Shown: positions 1-9,003, numbered from the stretch's first letter. The stretch: DNA of 64,000 nt from Lysinibacillus fusiformis (GCF_016925635.1 NZ_CP070490.1:3044001-3108000), one strand, 5' to 3'. The notes: generated from the sequence alone by a model not told the origin. Program-made: numbers and translations.

Positions 1-265
1 CGCATCCATTAAACCTGGTTTCACAGGAATTGGTTTTGATGGTATTGCCGTTGCGCTACTTGGTGCCAATACACCACTTGGGGTAGTGTTTGGGGCATCA
101 CTGTTCGGTTCTTTAAAATATGGTGCATTAAATATGCCAAATGCTGCAGGTATTCCAGAAGAAATCGTATCGATTATCATTGCATTGATTATCTTCTTCG
201 TCGCATCAGGCTATATTATTCGAGTGGGCTTACAGAAGCTGAGCAAGAAAAAGGAGGGACAATAA
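1..265 (+). CDS. nupP: Nucleoside ABC transporter permease, C-terminal part (NupP-like)
   Basis: An open frame enters from the left edge (first whole codon at base 2) and ends with TAA at 263-265, giving about 87 residues. They are hydrophobic and contain the ASIKPGFTGIGFDGIAVALLG stretch typical of BMP-type (NupP/YufP) nucleoside permeases, ending in a lysine-rich tail. The next gene starts 1 bp later and is the partner permease, so the pair forms the membrane channel of a nucleoside importer whose ATPase and lipoprotein should lie upstream, outside the window. The start is not visible. The family call is from remembered sequence resemblance. Confidence 0.8.
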   Translation, partial: ASIKPGFTGIGFDGIAVALLGANTPLGVVFGASLFGSLKYGALNMPNAAGIPEEIVSIIIALIIFFVASGYIIRVGLQKLSKKKEGQ

Positions 266-266
266 C

Positions 267-1226
267 ATGAGCTTTTTAGAAATGTTATATTTCATCATCC
301 CTTCAGCGATTCTTTATGCAACACCGTTGATTTTTACGGCCATCGGTGGGGTGTTCTCTGAACGCTCTGGTGTTGTCAACATCGGGCTAGAAGGCTTAAT
401 GATTGTTGGTGCTTTTGTTGGTATTTTTGTCAATTTAGAATTCGCTTCATCATTAGGTGCAGCAACAGTCTGGGTAGCTATGTTAGCAGCTGTTGTGATT
501 GGTGCAATTTTCTCACTTTTCCATGCGGTTGCTTCTATTTCATTCCGTGCCGATCAAACGGTATCAGGGGTAGCGATCAACCTACTGGGCTTGGCTGCTA
601 CAGTATTCTTAGTAAAAATGATTTATGATAAAGGTCAAACAGATATGATTGACCAACCGATTCGTCGCTTTGGTATCCCTTACTTAGAGGATATTCCATT
701 CTTCGGTCGTTTACTGTTCCATGATGTTTACAGCACATCTATTTTAGCGTTTGCAGTAGCATTTGGAGCATGGTTTATTATCTATAAAACGCCATTCGGT
801 TTGCGTTTACGTGCTGTAGGTGAACACCCAATGGCAGCAGATACAATGGGTATTAATGTAAATAAAATGCGCTATATTGCAGTGATGATTTCTGGGGCAT
901 TGGGTGGTCTTGGTGGTGCAGTTTATGCGCAAACAATTACACACGATTTCTCACACGCAACAATTGCAGGTCAAGGTTTCATGGCCATTGCTGCAATGAT
1001 TTTCGGGAAGTGGCATCCAATTGGAGCGCTAGGTGCAGCCTTATTCTTTGGTTTAGCGCAAACATTAAGTATTGCAGGGAATCAAATTCCGCTAATCGAG
1101 AATGTACCAGCAGTTTATCTGCAAATTTTACCATATGTCTTGACAATCCTTGCTTTAGCAGGCTTTATTGGTAAAGCAAATGCACCAAAAGCGAGTGGAC
1201 AACCTTATATTAAAGGTAAACGCTAA
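267..1226 (+). CDS. nupQ: Nucleoside ABC transporter permease NupQ
   Basis: This 319-residue integral membrane protein has about eight to nine hydrophobic segments. It carries the family signatures ATPLIFTAIGGVFSERSGVVNIGLEG near the N terminus and YKTPFGLRLRAVGEHPMAAD in a cytoplasmic loop (about residues 170-195), which contacts the ATPase. It is the second permease of a BMP-family nucleoside (guanosine-type) importer, in the plasma membrane. The start ATG follows AAGGAGGG (251-258) and lies 1 bp after the stop of the preceding permease, so the two are translationally coupled. A terminator follows directly, making this the last gene of its operon. Confidence 0.9.
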   Translation: MSFLEMLYFIIPSAILYATPLIFTAIGGVFSERSGVVNIGLEGLMIVGAFVGIFVNLEFASSLGAATVWVAMLAAVVIGAIFSLFHAVASISFRADQTVSGVAINLLGLAATVFLVKMIYDKGQTDMIDQPIRRFGIPYLEDIPFFGRLLFHDVYSTSILAFAVAFGAWFIIYKTPFGLRLRAVGEHPMAADTMGINVNKMRYIAVMISGALGGLGGAVYAQTITHDFSHATIAGQGFMAIAAMIFGKWHPIGALGAALFFGLAQTLSIAGNQIPLIENVPAVYLQILPYVLTILALAGFIGKANAPKASGQPYIKGKR

Positions 1227-1238
1227 GAAAAGAATTTC

Positions 1239-1272
1239 AAGGACTGGGCAAGCTATGCTCAGTCCTTTTTAT
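1239..1272 (+). terminator. Rho-independent terminator after nupQ
   Basis: AAGGACTG-G-GCA pairs with TGC-T-CAGTCCTT around a 5-nt loop (one G-T wobble) and runs into a T tract. It closes the nucleoside transporter operon. Confidence 0.85.
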
Positions 1273-1322
1273 ATATAATTGGCGTATTTTTTAATTTTTC
1301 CCATACATACTTTGGATTCCTT

Positions 1323-1352
1323 TTGCAATTATAGACAATAGACATGTATAGT
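1323..1352 (+). promoter_or_regulatory. Probable sigma-A promoter for ymfFHI
   Basis: TTGCAA (1323-1328) and TATAGT (1347-1352) are separated by 18 bp, about 45 bp before the start of ymfF. This is assigned by consensus only. Confidence 0.5.
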
Positions 1353-1396
1353 ATGTGTAGTACATCGTTATATTAAGAAGGATAGGAGGGTTTCAT

Positions 1397-2668
1397 ATGT
1401 TTAAAACAATACCTTTTGCAAAAGGTGTCAATTTGCATATCCGACAAACGACCCAATTTAAAACCGTAAATTTTTCAATTAAATGGAGAAGAGCATTAAC
1501 GGCTAAAAGTGCATCAGAACGTACAGTATTAACAAATGTACTGCAGCACAGTAATGCTAAATATAAGACGACTGCTGCTTTTCGAAGCTTTTTAGATGAC
1601 TTGTATGGTACAGTTTTGTATTTTGATACATCGAAGCGAGGAAATGAACATACGGTACTAATGAATGTAGAGACTGTGAATGATCATTATCTAGCGAATA
1701 CGAGTGTCTTAAACGAGGTTCTTGGTTTATTGCATACAGCCATTTTTGAACCTAATTTAGAAAATGGTGTCTTTAAGGAATCCATTGTAGAACGTGAGAA
1801 AAAAACTGTCATTCAACGTATTGAATCTATTTTTGATGATAAATCTCGTTTTGCTCAATTCCGTCTCCAACAAATCCTGAGACCAAATGAACCTGCATCG
1901 ATTTCAGCCAATGGTAGTGTCGAAGAAATTCAAAAGATTACACCTGCCTCTTTATTTGAGGCTTATGAATCTATGCTAGCTAACGACAAAATCGATATTT
2001 ATGTTGCTGGAGACATTAATGAAGAAGAAATTGTAGCGAAATTAAAAAAAGCGCTACCATTTAATGATCGTACACCTGAAGAAGTTCCAGCAATACTCCC
2101 ACAACAACATCCTGACAATGACTATGTAAGAGAACAGCATGAAATGAAACAAGGTAAACTTCATATAGGCTTTAGCACACCTGTCAGATTTGGTGATGCG
2201 GATTTTGCTAAAATGCAGATTTTTAATGGCGTCTTTGGTGGATACCCTCATGCCAAATTGTTTATGAATGTTCGGGAAAAAGAGAGCCTTGCTTATTATG
2301 CTTCTAGTTCCTATGCATCGCATTATGGTCTCGTGTTCGTTGTATCTGGTATTGAAGCTAAAAATGAAGAAAAAGCACTGTCATTAATAAAAGAACAACT
2401 TGCCGTCATGCAGACTGGAAATATTACAGATTTAGAACTTGAGCAAACAAAGGCTATGCTGACGAATCAGCTAAAAGAATCCTTAGATTCTGCACGAGGA
2501 CAAATCGAAATTTTTGACCAATATAAAGATTTACCTGAGGAATTCTCGGTTGAAGCCTGGGCAAATAAGTGGAAAGCTGTAACAAAGGAAGATGTTGTTG
2601 CAATGGCAAAGCAAGTGCAGCTTGAAGCGGTCTATTTCTTATGTGGAAAGGAGCAAGCCGCACAATGA
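1397..2668 (+). CDS. ymfF: M16-family peptidase-like protein YmfF (non-catalytic partner)
   Basis: This 423-residue protein has the two-lobed M16 (pitrilysin/processing peptidase) fold signature. The expected HxxEH zinc motif is absent near the N terminus: the equivalent region reads NVLQHSNAKYKTT. It is therefore probably the inactive subunit of a heterodimer with the next gene, which does keep the motif. In B. subtilis, ymfF and ymfH lie beside ymfI, the EF-P 5-aminopentanone reductase gene; I have no direct evidence for the role of the peptidase pair. AGGAGGG (1385-1391) precedes the ATG. The gene overlaps the next by ATGA. Confidence 0.85.
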   Translation: MFKTIPFAKGVNLHIRQTTQFKTVNFSIKWRRALTAKSASERTVLTNVLQHSNAKYKTTAAFRSFLDDLYGTVLYFDTSKRGNEHTVLMNVETVNDHYLANTSVLNEVLGLLHTAIFEPNLENGVFKESIVEREKKTVIQRIESIFDDKSRFAQFRLQQILRPNEPASISANGSVEEIQKITPASLFEAYESMLANDKIDIYVAGDINEEEIVAKLKKALPFNDRTPEEVPAILPQQHPDNDYVREQHEMKQGKLHIGFSTPVRFGDADFAKMQIFNGVFGGYPHAKLFMNVREKESLAYYASSSYASHYGLVFVVSGIEAKNEEKALSLIKEQLAVMQTGNITDLELEQTKAMLTNQLKESLDSARGQIEIFDQYKDLPEEFSVEAWANKWKAVTKEDVVAMAKQVQLEAVYFLCGKEQAAQ

Positions 2669-3966
2669 AAACAATAGAATTTAAACAATTAGATGAAACA
2701 CTTTACTATGAAAAGCTAGACAATGGCTTAGATGTTTATATTTTGCCGAAAAAGGGCTTTTCTAAAACATTTGTTACATTTACAACAAAGTACGGCTCTG
2801 TCGATCGTACGTTTGTGCCAATTGGTGAAACGGAAAGTATTACTGTACCAGATGGTATTGCACACTTTTTAGAGCATAAAATGTTCGAAAAAGAGGATGG
2901 CGATGTTTTCCAAAAGTTTAGCGAATACGGTGCTTCTGCCAATGCATTTACATCGTTTACACGTACGGCTTATTTATTTTCATCTACTGACAATATTTAT
3001 AAAAGTACAGAAACTTTATTGAATTTTGTCCAAGAACCATATTTTACAGAAGCTACTGTCAACAAAGAAAAAGGAATTATTGGGCAAGAAATTACAATGT
3101 ACGATGATCAACCAGATTGGCGTCTATATTTTGGCACGATCGAAAATATGTATCATCATCACCCTGTAAAAATTGATATCGCCGGTACGATTGAATCGAT
3201 TGATGGCATTACTGCGGAGCATTTATATACGTGCTACAACACGTTTTATCATCCTTCGAATATGTTGTTATTTGTAATTGGTGCTGTAGAACCAGAGGAA
3301 ATGATGACGTTTATTCGTGACAATCAAGGCAAGAAAGAGTTCCCAGAGCCAGCGCCAATTCAACGCTTCTTTGATACAGAACCAACAGAGGTAGCGGTGA
3401 AAGAACGTACATTAAATATGGATGTTCAAAAACCGAAAATTTATGTTGGCTTAAAAGCGAAAGACACTAATTTATCTGGTCAAGACATGTTAAAGCATGA
3501 GTTATCGGTTCAGATTGCGCTTGAACTTATTTTTGGACGTACCTCTGATTTTTATGAACGTGTTTATGAGGAAGGTTTAATCGATGAGACATATGCTTTT
3601 GATTTTACCTTAGAAAATGGCTTTGGGTTTGCCATGATCGGTTCAGATTCAGCAGAGCCTGATAAATTGGCAAAAACAATTATGGACGAATTAGCAAAAT
3701 ATGAAGGAATTAGCCAATTTGATCGTGCTGGTTTGGATCGTATAAAACGCAAAAAAATTGGTTTCTTCCTACGTGCACTTAATTCGATCGAGTTTATCGC
3801 AAACCAATTCACACGATATTCCTTTAATGACATGAATTTATTTGATGTAGTACCTGTACTTGAGACATTAACCGTTGAAGATTTACAAAAAGCATTTGCC
3901 TCTATCCAAGGTGAAACGCAGCAAACAGTCTTTAAAATTCTGCCAAGTAAGCAGGCTAAACAGTGA
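2665..3966 (+). CDS. ymfH: M16-family zinc metallopeptidase YmfH
   Basis: From the ATG at 2665 this is a 433-residue M16 peptidase with an intact inverted zinc motif HFLEH (about residues 67-71) followed by an acidic EKEDGD stretch. It is the presumed catalytic partner of YmfF. The ATG at 2665 is preferred over the ATG at 2641 because AAGGAG (2648-2653) stands about 11 bases upstream of it and because it gives the usual ATGA overlap with ymfF. The 3' end overlaps the GTG start of the next gene, so all three genes are translationally coupled. Confidence 0.88.
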   Translation: MKTIEFKQLDETLYYEKLDNGLDVYILPKKGFSKTFVTFTTKYGSVDRTFVPIGETESITVPDGIAHFLEHKMFEKEDGDVFQKFSEYGASANAFTSFTRTAYLFSSTDNIYKSTETLLNFVQEPYFTEATVNKEKGIIGQEITMYDDQPDWRLYFGTIENMYHHHPVKIDIAGTIESIDGITAEHLYTCYNTFYHPSNMLLFVIGAVEPEEMMTFIRDNQGKKEFPEPAPIQRFFDTEPTEVAVKERTLNMDVQKPKIYVGLKAKDTNLSGQDMLKHELSVQIALELIFGRTSDFYERVYEEGLIDETYAFDFTLENGFGFAMIGSDSAEPDKLAKTIMDELAKYEGISQFDRAGLDRIKRKKIGFFLRALNSIEFIANQFTRYSFNDMNLFDVVPVLETLTVEDLQKAFASIQGETQQTVFKILPSKQAKQ

Positions 3967-4691
3967 AAAAGTTTGCCCTTGTTTTAGGTGCATCAGGTGA
4001 TATCGGTCATGCCATTTGTCAAAGCTTAGCTGAGGACGGCTGGTCCATCTATATACATTATTCAAACAATCAAAATGCGGCACAGAGATTATGTGAAATG
4101 CTTTCCGAAAATTTCCCTGCACAAGAGTTTATGCTTGTACAGGGGGATTTTTCAATCGTTAATGGAGCAGAAATGGTAGCAGCGCAAATTTTTAATGTGC
4201 AGGCTATTGTATTTGCCAATGGTCAAGCCCATTATTCATTGCTGGAAGATACGACAGTGGGGGATATGGATGCTTTATGGCGTGTTCATGTTCAAAATCC
4301 CATGCGGCTGACAGCTTTACTTTCTGGAAAACTTCGCAAGCATGATGTGAGCTATGTCTTATTTATCGGCTCCATTTGGGGAGAGGCTGGTTCAGCAGGA
4401 GAGGCACTTTATGCAACTGTTAAGGGTGCGCAACATGCTTTTGTCAAATCCTATGCAAAAGAAGCGGCATTATCTCGGATTAGAGTGAATGCTATTGCTC
4501 CTGGCTTTATAAATACCTCCATGAACAGCCATCTAAGTCAAGAAGAGCTTCAATACATTTTGGACGATATTCCACTAGGCTCCATTGGACAAACAAAGGA
4601 TGTAGCTGAAATGGTCCGTTTTTATTTGTCTGGTAAAGCCGATTATGTGACAGGACAAATCGTACGATTAAATGGTGGTTGGTACATATAA
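3963..4691 (+). CDS. ymfI: SDR-family oxidoreductase YmfI (EF-P modification reductase)
   Basis: This 242-residue short-chain dehydrogenase has the NAD(P)-binding GASGDIGHAI motif at residues 8-17, Ser in the FIGSIWGE segment, and YATVKGA carrying the YxxxK catalytic pair. In B. subtilis, YmfI reduces the 5-aminopentanone attached to Lys32 of EF-P to 5-aminopentanol, and the same role is inferred here from synteny with ymfFH. It starts with GTG overlapping the TGA of ymfH. A simple FabG-like activity cannot be excluded from sequence alone. Confidence 0.82.
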   Translation: MKKFALVLGASGDIGHAICQSLAEDGWSIYIHYSNNQNAAQRLCEMLSENFPAQEFMLVQGDFSIVNGAEMVAAQIFNVQAIVFANGQAHYSLLEDTTVGDMDALWRVHVQNPMRLTALLSGKLRKHDVSYVLFIGSIWGEAGSAGEALYATVKGAQHAFVKSYAKEAALSRIRVNAIAPGFINTSMNSHLSQEELQYILDDIPLGSIGQTKDVAEMVRFYLSGKADYVTGQIVRLNGGWYI

Positions 4692-4734
4692 TATTCTCTT
4701 TTGCACATACTACATGTGAAAAGGAGGAGGAAAT

Positions 4735-4992
4735 ATGACCATTTTAGAAAACTGGCAAAAATGGACATCGTTTTTAGGGCAAAACGTTATGCAAGCTGAA
4801 TCAAGTGGTATGCCGAAGAAAATGATTCAAACGGCTGCTGTCCAAATTGGGGAATATTTGGCGACAAATGTCGACCCTAAAAACGAACAAGAGCGAGTGC
4901 TGTCGGATTTATGGGGCGTTGCCTCTGAAGATGAAAAACATGCATTAGCGAATTGTGTCATTAAGCTCGTACAAAATAAGCATGTGCAGTAA
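4735..4992 (+). CDS. ymfJ: DUF3243 family protein YmfJ
   Basis: This small soluble protein of 85 residues is mostly helical. It matches the YmfJ/DUF3243 family by length, position after ymfI, and sequence character (ILENWQKWTSFLG, ATNVDPKNEQERVL). Its function is unknown. AAAGGAGGAGG lies 5 bp before the ATG. It is followed by a terminator and is therefore the last gene of the ymfFHIJ unit. Confidence 0.8.
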   Translation: MTILENWQKWTSFLGQNVMQAESSGMPKKMIQTAAVQIGEYLATNVDPKNEQERVLSDLWGVASEDEKHALANCVIKLVQNKHVQ

Positions 4993-4995
4993 ATA

Positions 4996-5022
4996 AAAGA
5001 GGAGAGCCAATCTCCTCTTTTT
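4996..5022 (+). terminator. Rho-independent terminator after ymfJ
   Basis: AAAGAGGAG / CTCCTCTTT form a stem around a short loop, followed by a T run. Confidence 0.85.
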
Positions 5023-5128
5023 GCTATACAAAAAGTTATTTTTCTGTGAAAACGGGAACGTATGTAAGCCTATTTAACAGGCATCAAAAAAAATTAGCAA
5101 ATAACGCTGTAATTCCATGTATTCTAAC

Positions 5129-5157
5129 TTTCCATTACATAAAAAATCAGCTATGAT
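5129..5157 (+). promoter_or_regulatory. Possible sigma-A promoter for ymfK
   Basis: TTTCCA (5129-5134), a 17-bp spacer and TATGAT (5152-5157) lie about 50 bp before the ymfK start. The -35 is weak. Confidence 0.35.
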
Positions 5158-5205
5158 GGAACTTATAAAGGATTTTTTACGTTAACTAATAGGAAGGGAA
5201 CGAGT

Positions 5206-5994
5206 GTGTTGAGCGATTGGTACTTTGAATATGAAATTCAGGTGAATCGCCCTGGATTATTAGGAGATATTGCTTCACTTTTAGGGATGCTTCGTGTCAA
5301 TATTATATCAATAAATGGTGTAGATGAGGATCGGCGTGGTATGTTAGTGCATACAGACAATGATGAGGCAATTGAGCGTTTTCGTACAATTGTTTCGACA
5401 ATGGAACATATTAACGTAACCAAATTTCGACAACCAAAACTTCGTGACCGTTTAGCCATTAGGCATGGTCGTTATATTCCTCGAGATGCAGACGAAAAAA
5501 ACACATTCCATTTCGTAAGAGACGAACTAGGTATTTTAGTTGACTTTATGGCAGAACTCTTTAAAAAAGAGGGACATAAGCTGATTGGTATTCGTGGCAT
5601 GCCGCGTGTTGGAAAAACTGAATCCATAGTAGCCGCGAGTGTCTGTGCCAATAAAAAGTGGATCTTTTTATCATCTACAATGATTAAGCAAACAGTTCGT
5701 AATAAGCTTGTGGGAGATGAATTTAGTCGTAACAATATTTTTATTCTAGATGGTATTGTGACTCGACGTTCATCTGATGAGAAACATTTGCAATTAGTAC
5801 GTGAAATGATGAATATGCCTTGTATCAAAGTTGTAGAGCATCCAGATATGTTTGTTCAGCATTCAGAATATAAAATAGAGGATTTTGATTATATCATTGA
5901 ACTGCGTCATCACACTGATGAAGAAATTACTTATGAAATAATGGAAAAAAATCATATGTCCGAATCCGATTCTTTTGGAGGATTTAATTTTTAA
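5206..5994 (+). CDS. ymfK: YmfK family protein (ACT-like N terminus, P-loop-like segment)
   Basis: This 262-residue cytosolic protein has N-terminal residues 1-75 (YEIQVNRPGLLGDIASLLGML...) that resemble an ACT ligand-binding domain. GMPRVGKTES near residue 130 resembles a Walker A motif. It corresponds by synteny to YmfK/DUF3388 of B. subtilis, which has no established function. The frame opens with GTG at 5206 followed by TTG; AGGAAGGGAA (5191-5200) lies at proper spacing. The ACT resemblance suggests amino-acid sensing, but that is inference. Confidence 0.75.
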   Translation: MLSDWYFEYEIQVNRPGLLGDIASLLGMLRVNIISINGVDEDRRGMLVHTDNDEAIERFRTIVSTMEHINVTKFRQPKLRDRLAIRHGRYIPRDADEKNTFHFVRDELGILVDFMAELFKKEGHKLIGIRGMPRVGKTESIVAASVCANKKWIFLSSTMIKQTVRNKLVGDEFSRNNIFILDGIVTRRSSDEKHLQLVREMMNMPCIKVVEHPDMFVQHSEYKIEDFDYIIELRHHTDEEITYEIMEKNHMSESDSFGGFNF

Positions 5995-6019
5995 TTTGAT
6001 GTTAAAGTAGGTGTTATTA

Positions 6020-6940
6020 GTGGCAGAATTAGGGACTCGACTGAAAGAGGCGAGACTGTCTAAAGGCTACAGCTTAGACGATTTACAAGAAATAACGAAA
6101 ATCCAAAAACGTTATTTAGTAGGAATTGAAGAGGGCAATTATTCCATTATGCCTGGTTCGTTTTATGTACGAGCTTTTATTAAACAATATGCAGAAGCTG
6201 TTGGTTTGGACGCGGAAGAAATTTTAGAGACATATAAAAAAGAACTACCGAGCACTCCAAACGATCAAGTAAGTCAATCGATGACGAATAGTCCTAGCAG
6301 AAGAAAAGTAACGAAAGGCCCTTCGAATAAAATGATGGAGGCTATGCCCAAAATCATTGTTGCTTTATTTATTGTAGTCATTATTGTGGCTATATGGGTG
6401 CTATGGCAATCAAAAAACAGTCCAGGGACAAGCGAAGAAAACAATTCTACTCCTGAAATGGAATATGACACAAATGTCAAACCAATTGATAGTGAGAAGG
6501 ATAAAAAAGAACAAGAAACTAAAGATGCACAGAAAAATGATAAAGAAGATACAAACTCTACAGAAGAAACACCAACTGATGAGGATGACACTGATCAAAC
6601 CGAAGAGATGAAGCAAACAATTTCCGCAGGTACTGTTGAAGCAGATGGAGCGACAACTTCTTATACGTTAACAGGTACGGATACAATGAAACTTAAAATC
6701 GAAGTATCAGGCCCTACATTTGTTGGTATTCGCAATCAACAGCAACAAGAAATATTAACAGATACGCGTGTCTATAATGCCGGGGAAGTAATTGAATTTG
6801 ACGCCTCAACACAAAACTATGTTCGTATTCGTCTCGGTAATTCAACGCAAGCTAAAATTTATATTAATGACGAACTTCTAACGTATGCACAACAAATTGT
6901 AACGCAAAATATCGTCATCAATTTCAATAAAGAACAGTAG
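6020..6940 (+). CDS. rodZ: RodZ-family morphogenesis protein YmfM
   Basis: The 306-residue product has the RodZ layout: an N-terminal helix-turn-helix (LGTRLKEARLSKGYSLDDLQEITKI... to about residue 70), one transmembrane helix near residues 110-130 (PKIIVALFIVVIIVAIWVLW), a long Glu/Asp/Thr/Lys-rich linker, and a C-terminal DUF4115 beta domain. RodZ links MreB filaments to the cell-wall elongation machinery. The GTG at 6020 is chosen because AGTAGGTG lies 7 bp before it. An earlier in-frame GTG at 6011 overlaps that ribosome-binding site. It sits upstream of pgsA as in other bacilli. Confidence 0.88.
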   Translation: MAELGTRLKEARLSKGYSLDDLQEITKIQKRYLVGIEEGNYSIMPGSFYVRAFIKQYAEAVGLDAEEILETYKKELPSTPNDQVSQSMTNSPSRRKVTKGPSNKMMEAMPKIIVALFIVVIIVAIWVLWQSKNSPGTSEENNSTPEMEYDTNVKPIDSEKDKKEQETKDAQKNDKEDTNSTEETPTDEDDTDQTEEMKQTISAGTVEADGATTSYTLTGTDTMKLKIEVSGPTFVGIRNQQQQEILTDTRVYNAGEVIEFDASTQNYVRIRLGNSTQAKIYINDELLTYAQQIVTQNIVINFNKEQ

Positions 6941-6966
6941 TCATCACATGATGACTACTTTCTTTC
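6936..6966 (+). terminator. Hairpin between rodZ and pgsA (terminator or attenuator)
   Basis: AGTAGTCATC (6936-6945) pairs perfectly with GATGACTACT (6950-6959) and is followed by TTTCTTT. The left arm contains the rodZ stop codon. The T tract is interrupted, so partial read-through into pgsA is likely. Confidence 0.65.
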
Positions 6967-6987
6967 ATCATGAAAGGTGTTAGAAAA

Positions 6988-7566
6988 ATGAACATTCCAA
7001 ATAAAATTACCATCTCTCGAATCTTGCTTATTCCATTCTTTGTCATTGTTATGATGTTTGATTTTGGCTGGGGAACATTATCACTTTTTGGTGCAGAGAT
7101 GCCAATCCATCATTTTATAGGCGCACTTATTTTTATCTTTGCTTCAACAACCGATTGGGTGGATGGTTATTATGCACGTAAGTATAATCTTGTGACTACA
7201 TTTGGGAAATTTTTAGATCCCTTAGCTGACAAATTACTAGTTTCAGCAGCCTTCATTTTAATGGTAGAACTTAATATGGCACCTGCCTGGGTGATTATCA
7301 TTATTATTAGCCGTGAATTTGCCGTAACGGGCTTACGTCTGATTTTGGCAGGTGGGGGAGAAGTCGTTGCTGCCAATCAGCTTGGTAAAATTAAAACTTG
7401 GGCACAAATTGTAGCGATTGCTGCTGCTCTTTTACACAACACAATCTTTACATTGGTTGGTATTCCATTTGATACAATCATGCTCTATATTGCATTGTTC
7501 TTTACACTTTGGTCTGGGTGGGATTACTTCTATCTAAATCGACGTGTGTTACTTGAGTCTAAATAA
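6988..7566 (+). CDS. pgsA: CDP-diacylglycerol--glycerol-3-phosphate 3-phosphatidyltransferase
   Basis: PgsA makes phosphatidylglycerophosphate, the committed precursor of phosphatidylglycerol. The 192-residue membrane protein has several transmembrane helices and the complete CDP-alcohol phosphotransferase motif DG-x2-AR-x8-G-x3-D-x3-D, beginning at the DGYYAR sequence near residue 60. The ATG at 6988 is preferred because GAAAGGTG lies 7 bp upstream; the upstream ATG at 6970 lacks a ribosome-binding site. It is followed at 17 bp by cinA. Confidence 0.93.
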   Translation: MNIPNKITISRILLIPFFVIVMMFDFGWGTLSLFGAEMPIHHFIGALIFIFASTTDWVDGYYARKYNLVTTFGKFLDPLADKLLVSAAFILMVELNMAPAWVIIIIISREFAVTGLRLILAGGGEVVAANQLGKIKTWAQIVAIAAALLHNTIFTLVGIPFDTIMLYIALFFTLWSGWDYFYLNRRVLLESK

Positions 7567-7583
7567 GAAAGGTCTTGGGGATC

Positions 7584-8843
7584 ATGAATGCTGAAATTCT
7601 TGCGGTTGGCTCAGAACTATTATTAGGTCAAATTACGAATACAAATGCGAGATTTATCTCAAGTCAATTATCCGAGCTAGGCATAAACGTTTTTTATCAC
7701 ACCGTAGTTGGTGATAATGCGAAACGTCTAGAACAAGCTATCGAAGTGGCAGAGTCTCGTGCAGATCTTATTATTTTTTCGGGAGGACTTGGACCTACGA
7801 AAGATGATTTAACAAAGGAAACGATTGCACGTCATCTTGGAGTTTCTCTTGAGTTTGATGAAGTAGCATTAACATATATTGAGCAATTTTTTGCTAAACG
7901 AGGACGTCCAATGACGGAAAATAATCGTAAACAGGCATTAATTTTAGCTGGAAGTGAAGTACTAGCCAATCACCACGGAATGGCTCCAGGTATGATCTTC
8001 ACAAAAAATGATCGCACTTATATTTTATTACCAGGACCTCCAAAAGAGTTAGAACCAATGTTTCAATTTGAGGCTAAACCTAAACTGGCTGCGATGTTTA
8101 ATGATGGAGGGATCATTGCATCACATGTTATGCGTTTTTATGGAATTGGTGAGGCCGAGCTTGAAGTACAAGTTCAAGATATTTTAGATGCACAAACTAA
8201 TCCAACAGTTGCCCCACTGGCTTCTGATGGAGAGGTAACGTTACGCGTAACAGCCAAAGCCGCAACAGAGCAGCAAGCCGGGCAGCTTATTGCGGCAAAG
8301 GTTGCAGAGATACAGACACTTGTTGGTGATTATCAATATGGTGTAGATGATGATTCTCTTGCCTCAAAAACGGTTGAAATGCTACTGGATAATGAGCTAA
8401 CAATTGCGGCTGCAGAAAGTTTAACAGCTGGGTTATTTCAATCTGAGCTTGCGGAAATTCCAGGAGTAGGAAATGCGCTTATAGGAGGCGTTGTTACCTA
8501 TGCAGCTGATGCGAAAGTAAAACAGCTAGGCATATCACAGCAATTAATTGATACACATGGTGTTGTGAGTGCTGAGTGTGCAGCGGCAATGGCAAGCGCT
8601 GTTCGTAAGAAATTTGCTACAAATATTGGGATTGGTCTTACTGGAGAAGCAGGTCCTACAGCGCATGATCATCAGCCAGTAGGTACGGTTTGGATTGGTA
8701 TTGCCATCGATGATGAGGAGCCACTTACCTATTTACTTCATTTATCAGGCATGCGGAATACGAATCGACTCCGTGCGGTGAAATTTACATGCTATTATTT
8801 AATGCAGCTATTAGAAGAACGAGGCTACACAAAACGTTATTAA
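7584..8843 (+). CDS. cinA: Competence/damage-inducible protein CinA
   Basis: The 419-residue protein has the two CinA halves. The N-terminal half is a MoCF-like domain (SGGLGPTKDDLTKE near residue 70; LPGPPKEL near residue 150). The C-terminal half is a PncC-like nicotinamide-nucleotide amidase domain (TIAAAESLTAG and GIGLTGEAGP). It probably acts in pyridine nucleotide repair or recycling. It precedes recA as in many Firmicutes. The ATG at 7584 is chosen over the TTG at 7575 because it gives the usual MNAEILAVGSELLLGQ N terminus. Confidence 0.93.
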   Translation: MNAEILAVGSELLLGQITNTNARFISSQLSELGINVFYHTVVGDNAKRLEQAIEVAESRADLIIFSGGLGPTKDDLTKETIARHLGVSLEFDEVALTYIEQFFAKRGRPMTENNRKQALILAGSEVLANHHGMAPGMIFTKNDRTYILLPGPPKELEPMFQFEAKPKLAAMFNDGGIIASHVMRFYGIGEAELEVQVQDILDAQTNPTVAPLASDGEVTLRVTAKAATEQQAGQLIAAKVAEIQTLVGDYQYGVDDDSLASKTVEMLLDNELTIAAAESLTAGLFQSELAEIPGVGNALIGGVVTYAADAKVKQLGISQQLIDTHGVVSAECAAAMASAVRKKFATNIGIGLTGEAGPTAHDHQPVGTVWIGIAIDDEEPLTYLLHLSGMRNTNRLRAVKFTCYYLMQLLEERGYTKRY

Positions 8844-8859
8844 ATAGAGTAAAACATAG

Positions 8860-8895
8860 GAATTTGGGTAGAGGAAAACTATCCAAATTTTTATT
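8860..8895 (+). terminator. Rho-independent terminator after cinA
   Basis: AATTTGG-G-TAG pairs with CTA-T-CCAAATT around a 7-nt loop, followed by TTTATTTT. It separates cinA from the SOS-controlled recA. Confidence 0.75.
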
Positions 8896-8907
8896 TTGGA
8901 GAAAAAT

Positions 8908-8921
8908 CGAATAAACGTTCG
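8908..8921 (+). promoter_or_regulatory. LexA (SOS) box upstream of recA
   Basis: CGAATAAACGTTCG closely matches the Firmicute LexA operator core GAAC-N4-GTTC, with one mismatch in the left arm. It lies just upstream of the recA -35, which fits LexA repression of recA. Confidence 0.75.
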
Positions 8922-8929
8922 CTTTTTTC

Positions 8930-8958
8930 TTGCGTGTTTTCTCAAAAACAAGTATAGT
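8930..8958 (+). promoter_or_regulatory. recA promoter
   Basis: TTGCGT (8930-8935) and TATAGT (8953-8958) are spaced 17 bp, about 45 bp upstream of the recA ATG. Confidence 0.7.
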
Positions 8959-9003
8959 AGAGATAGATAAAAACAGTGAACAGTTTTCGAAGGAGGAAAA
9001 TGA

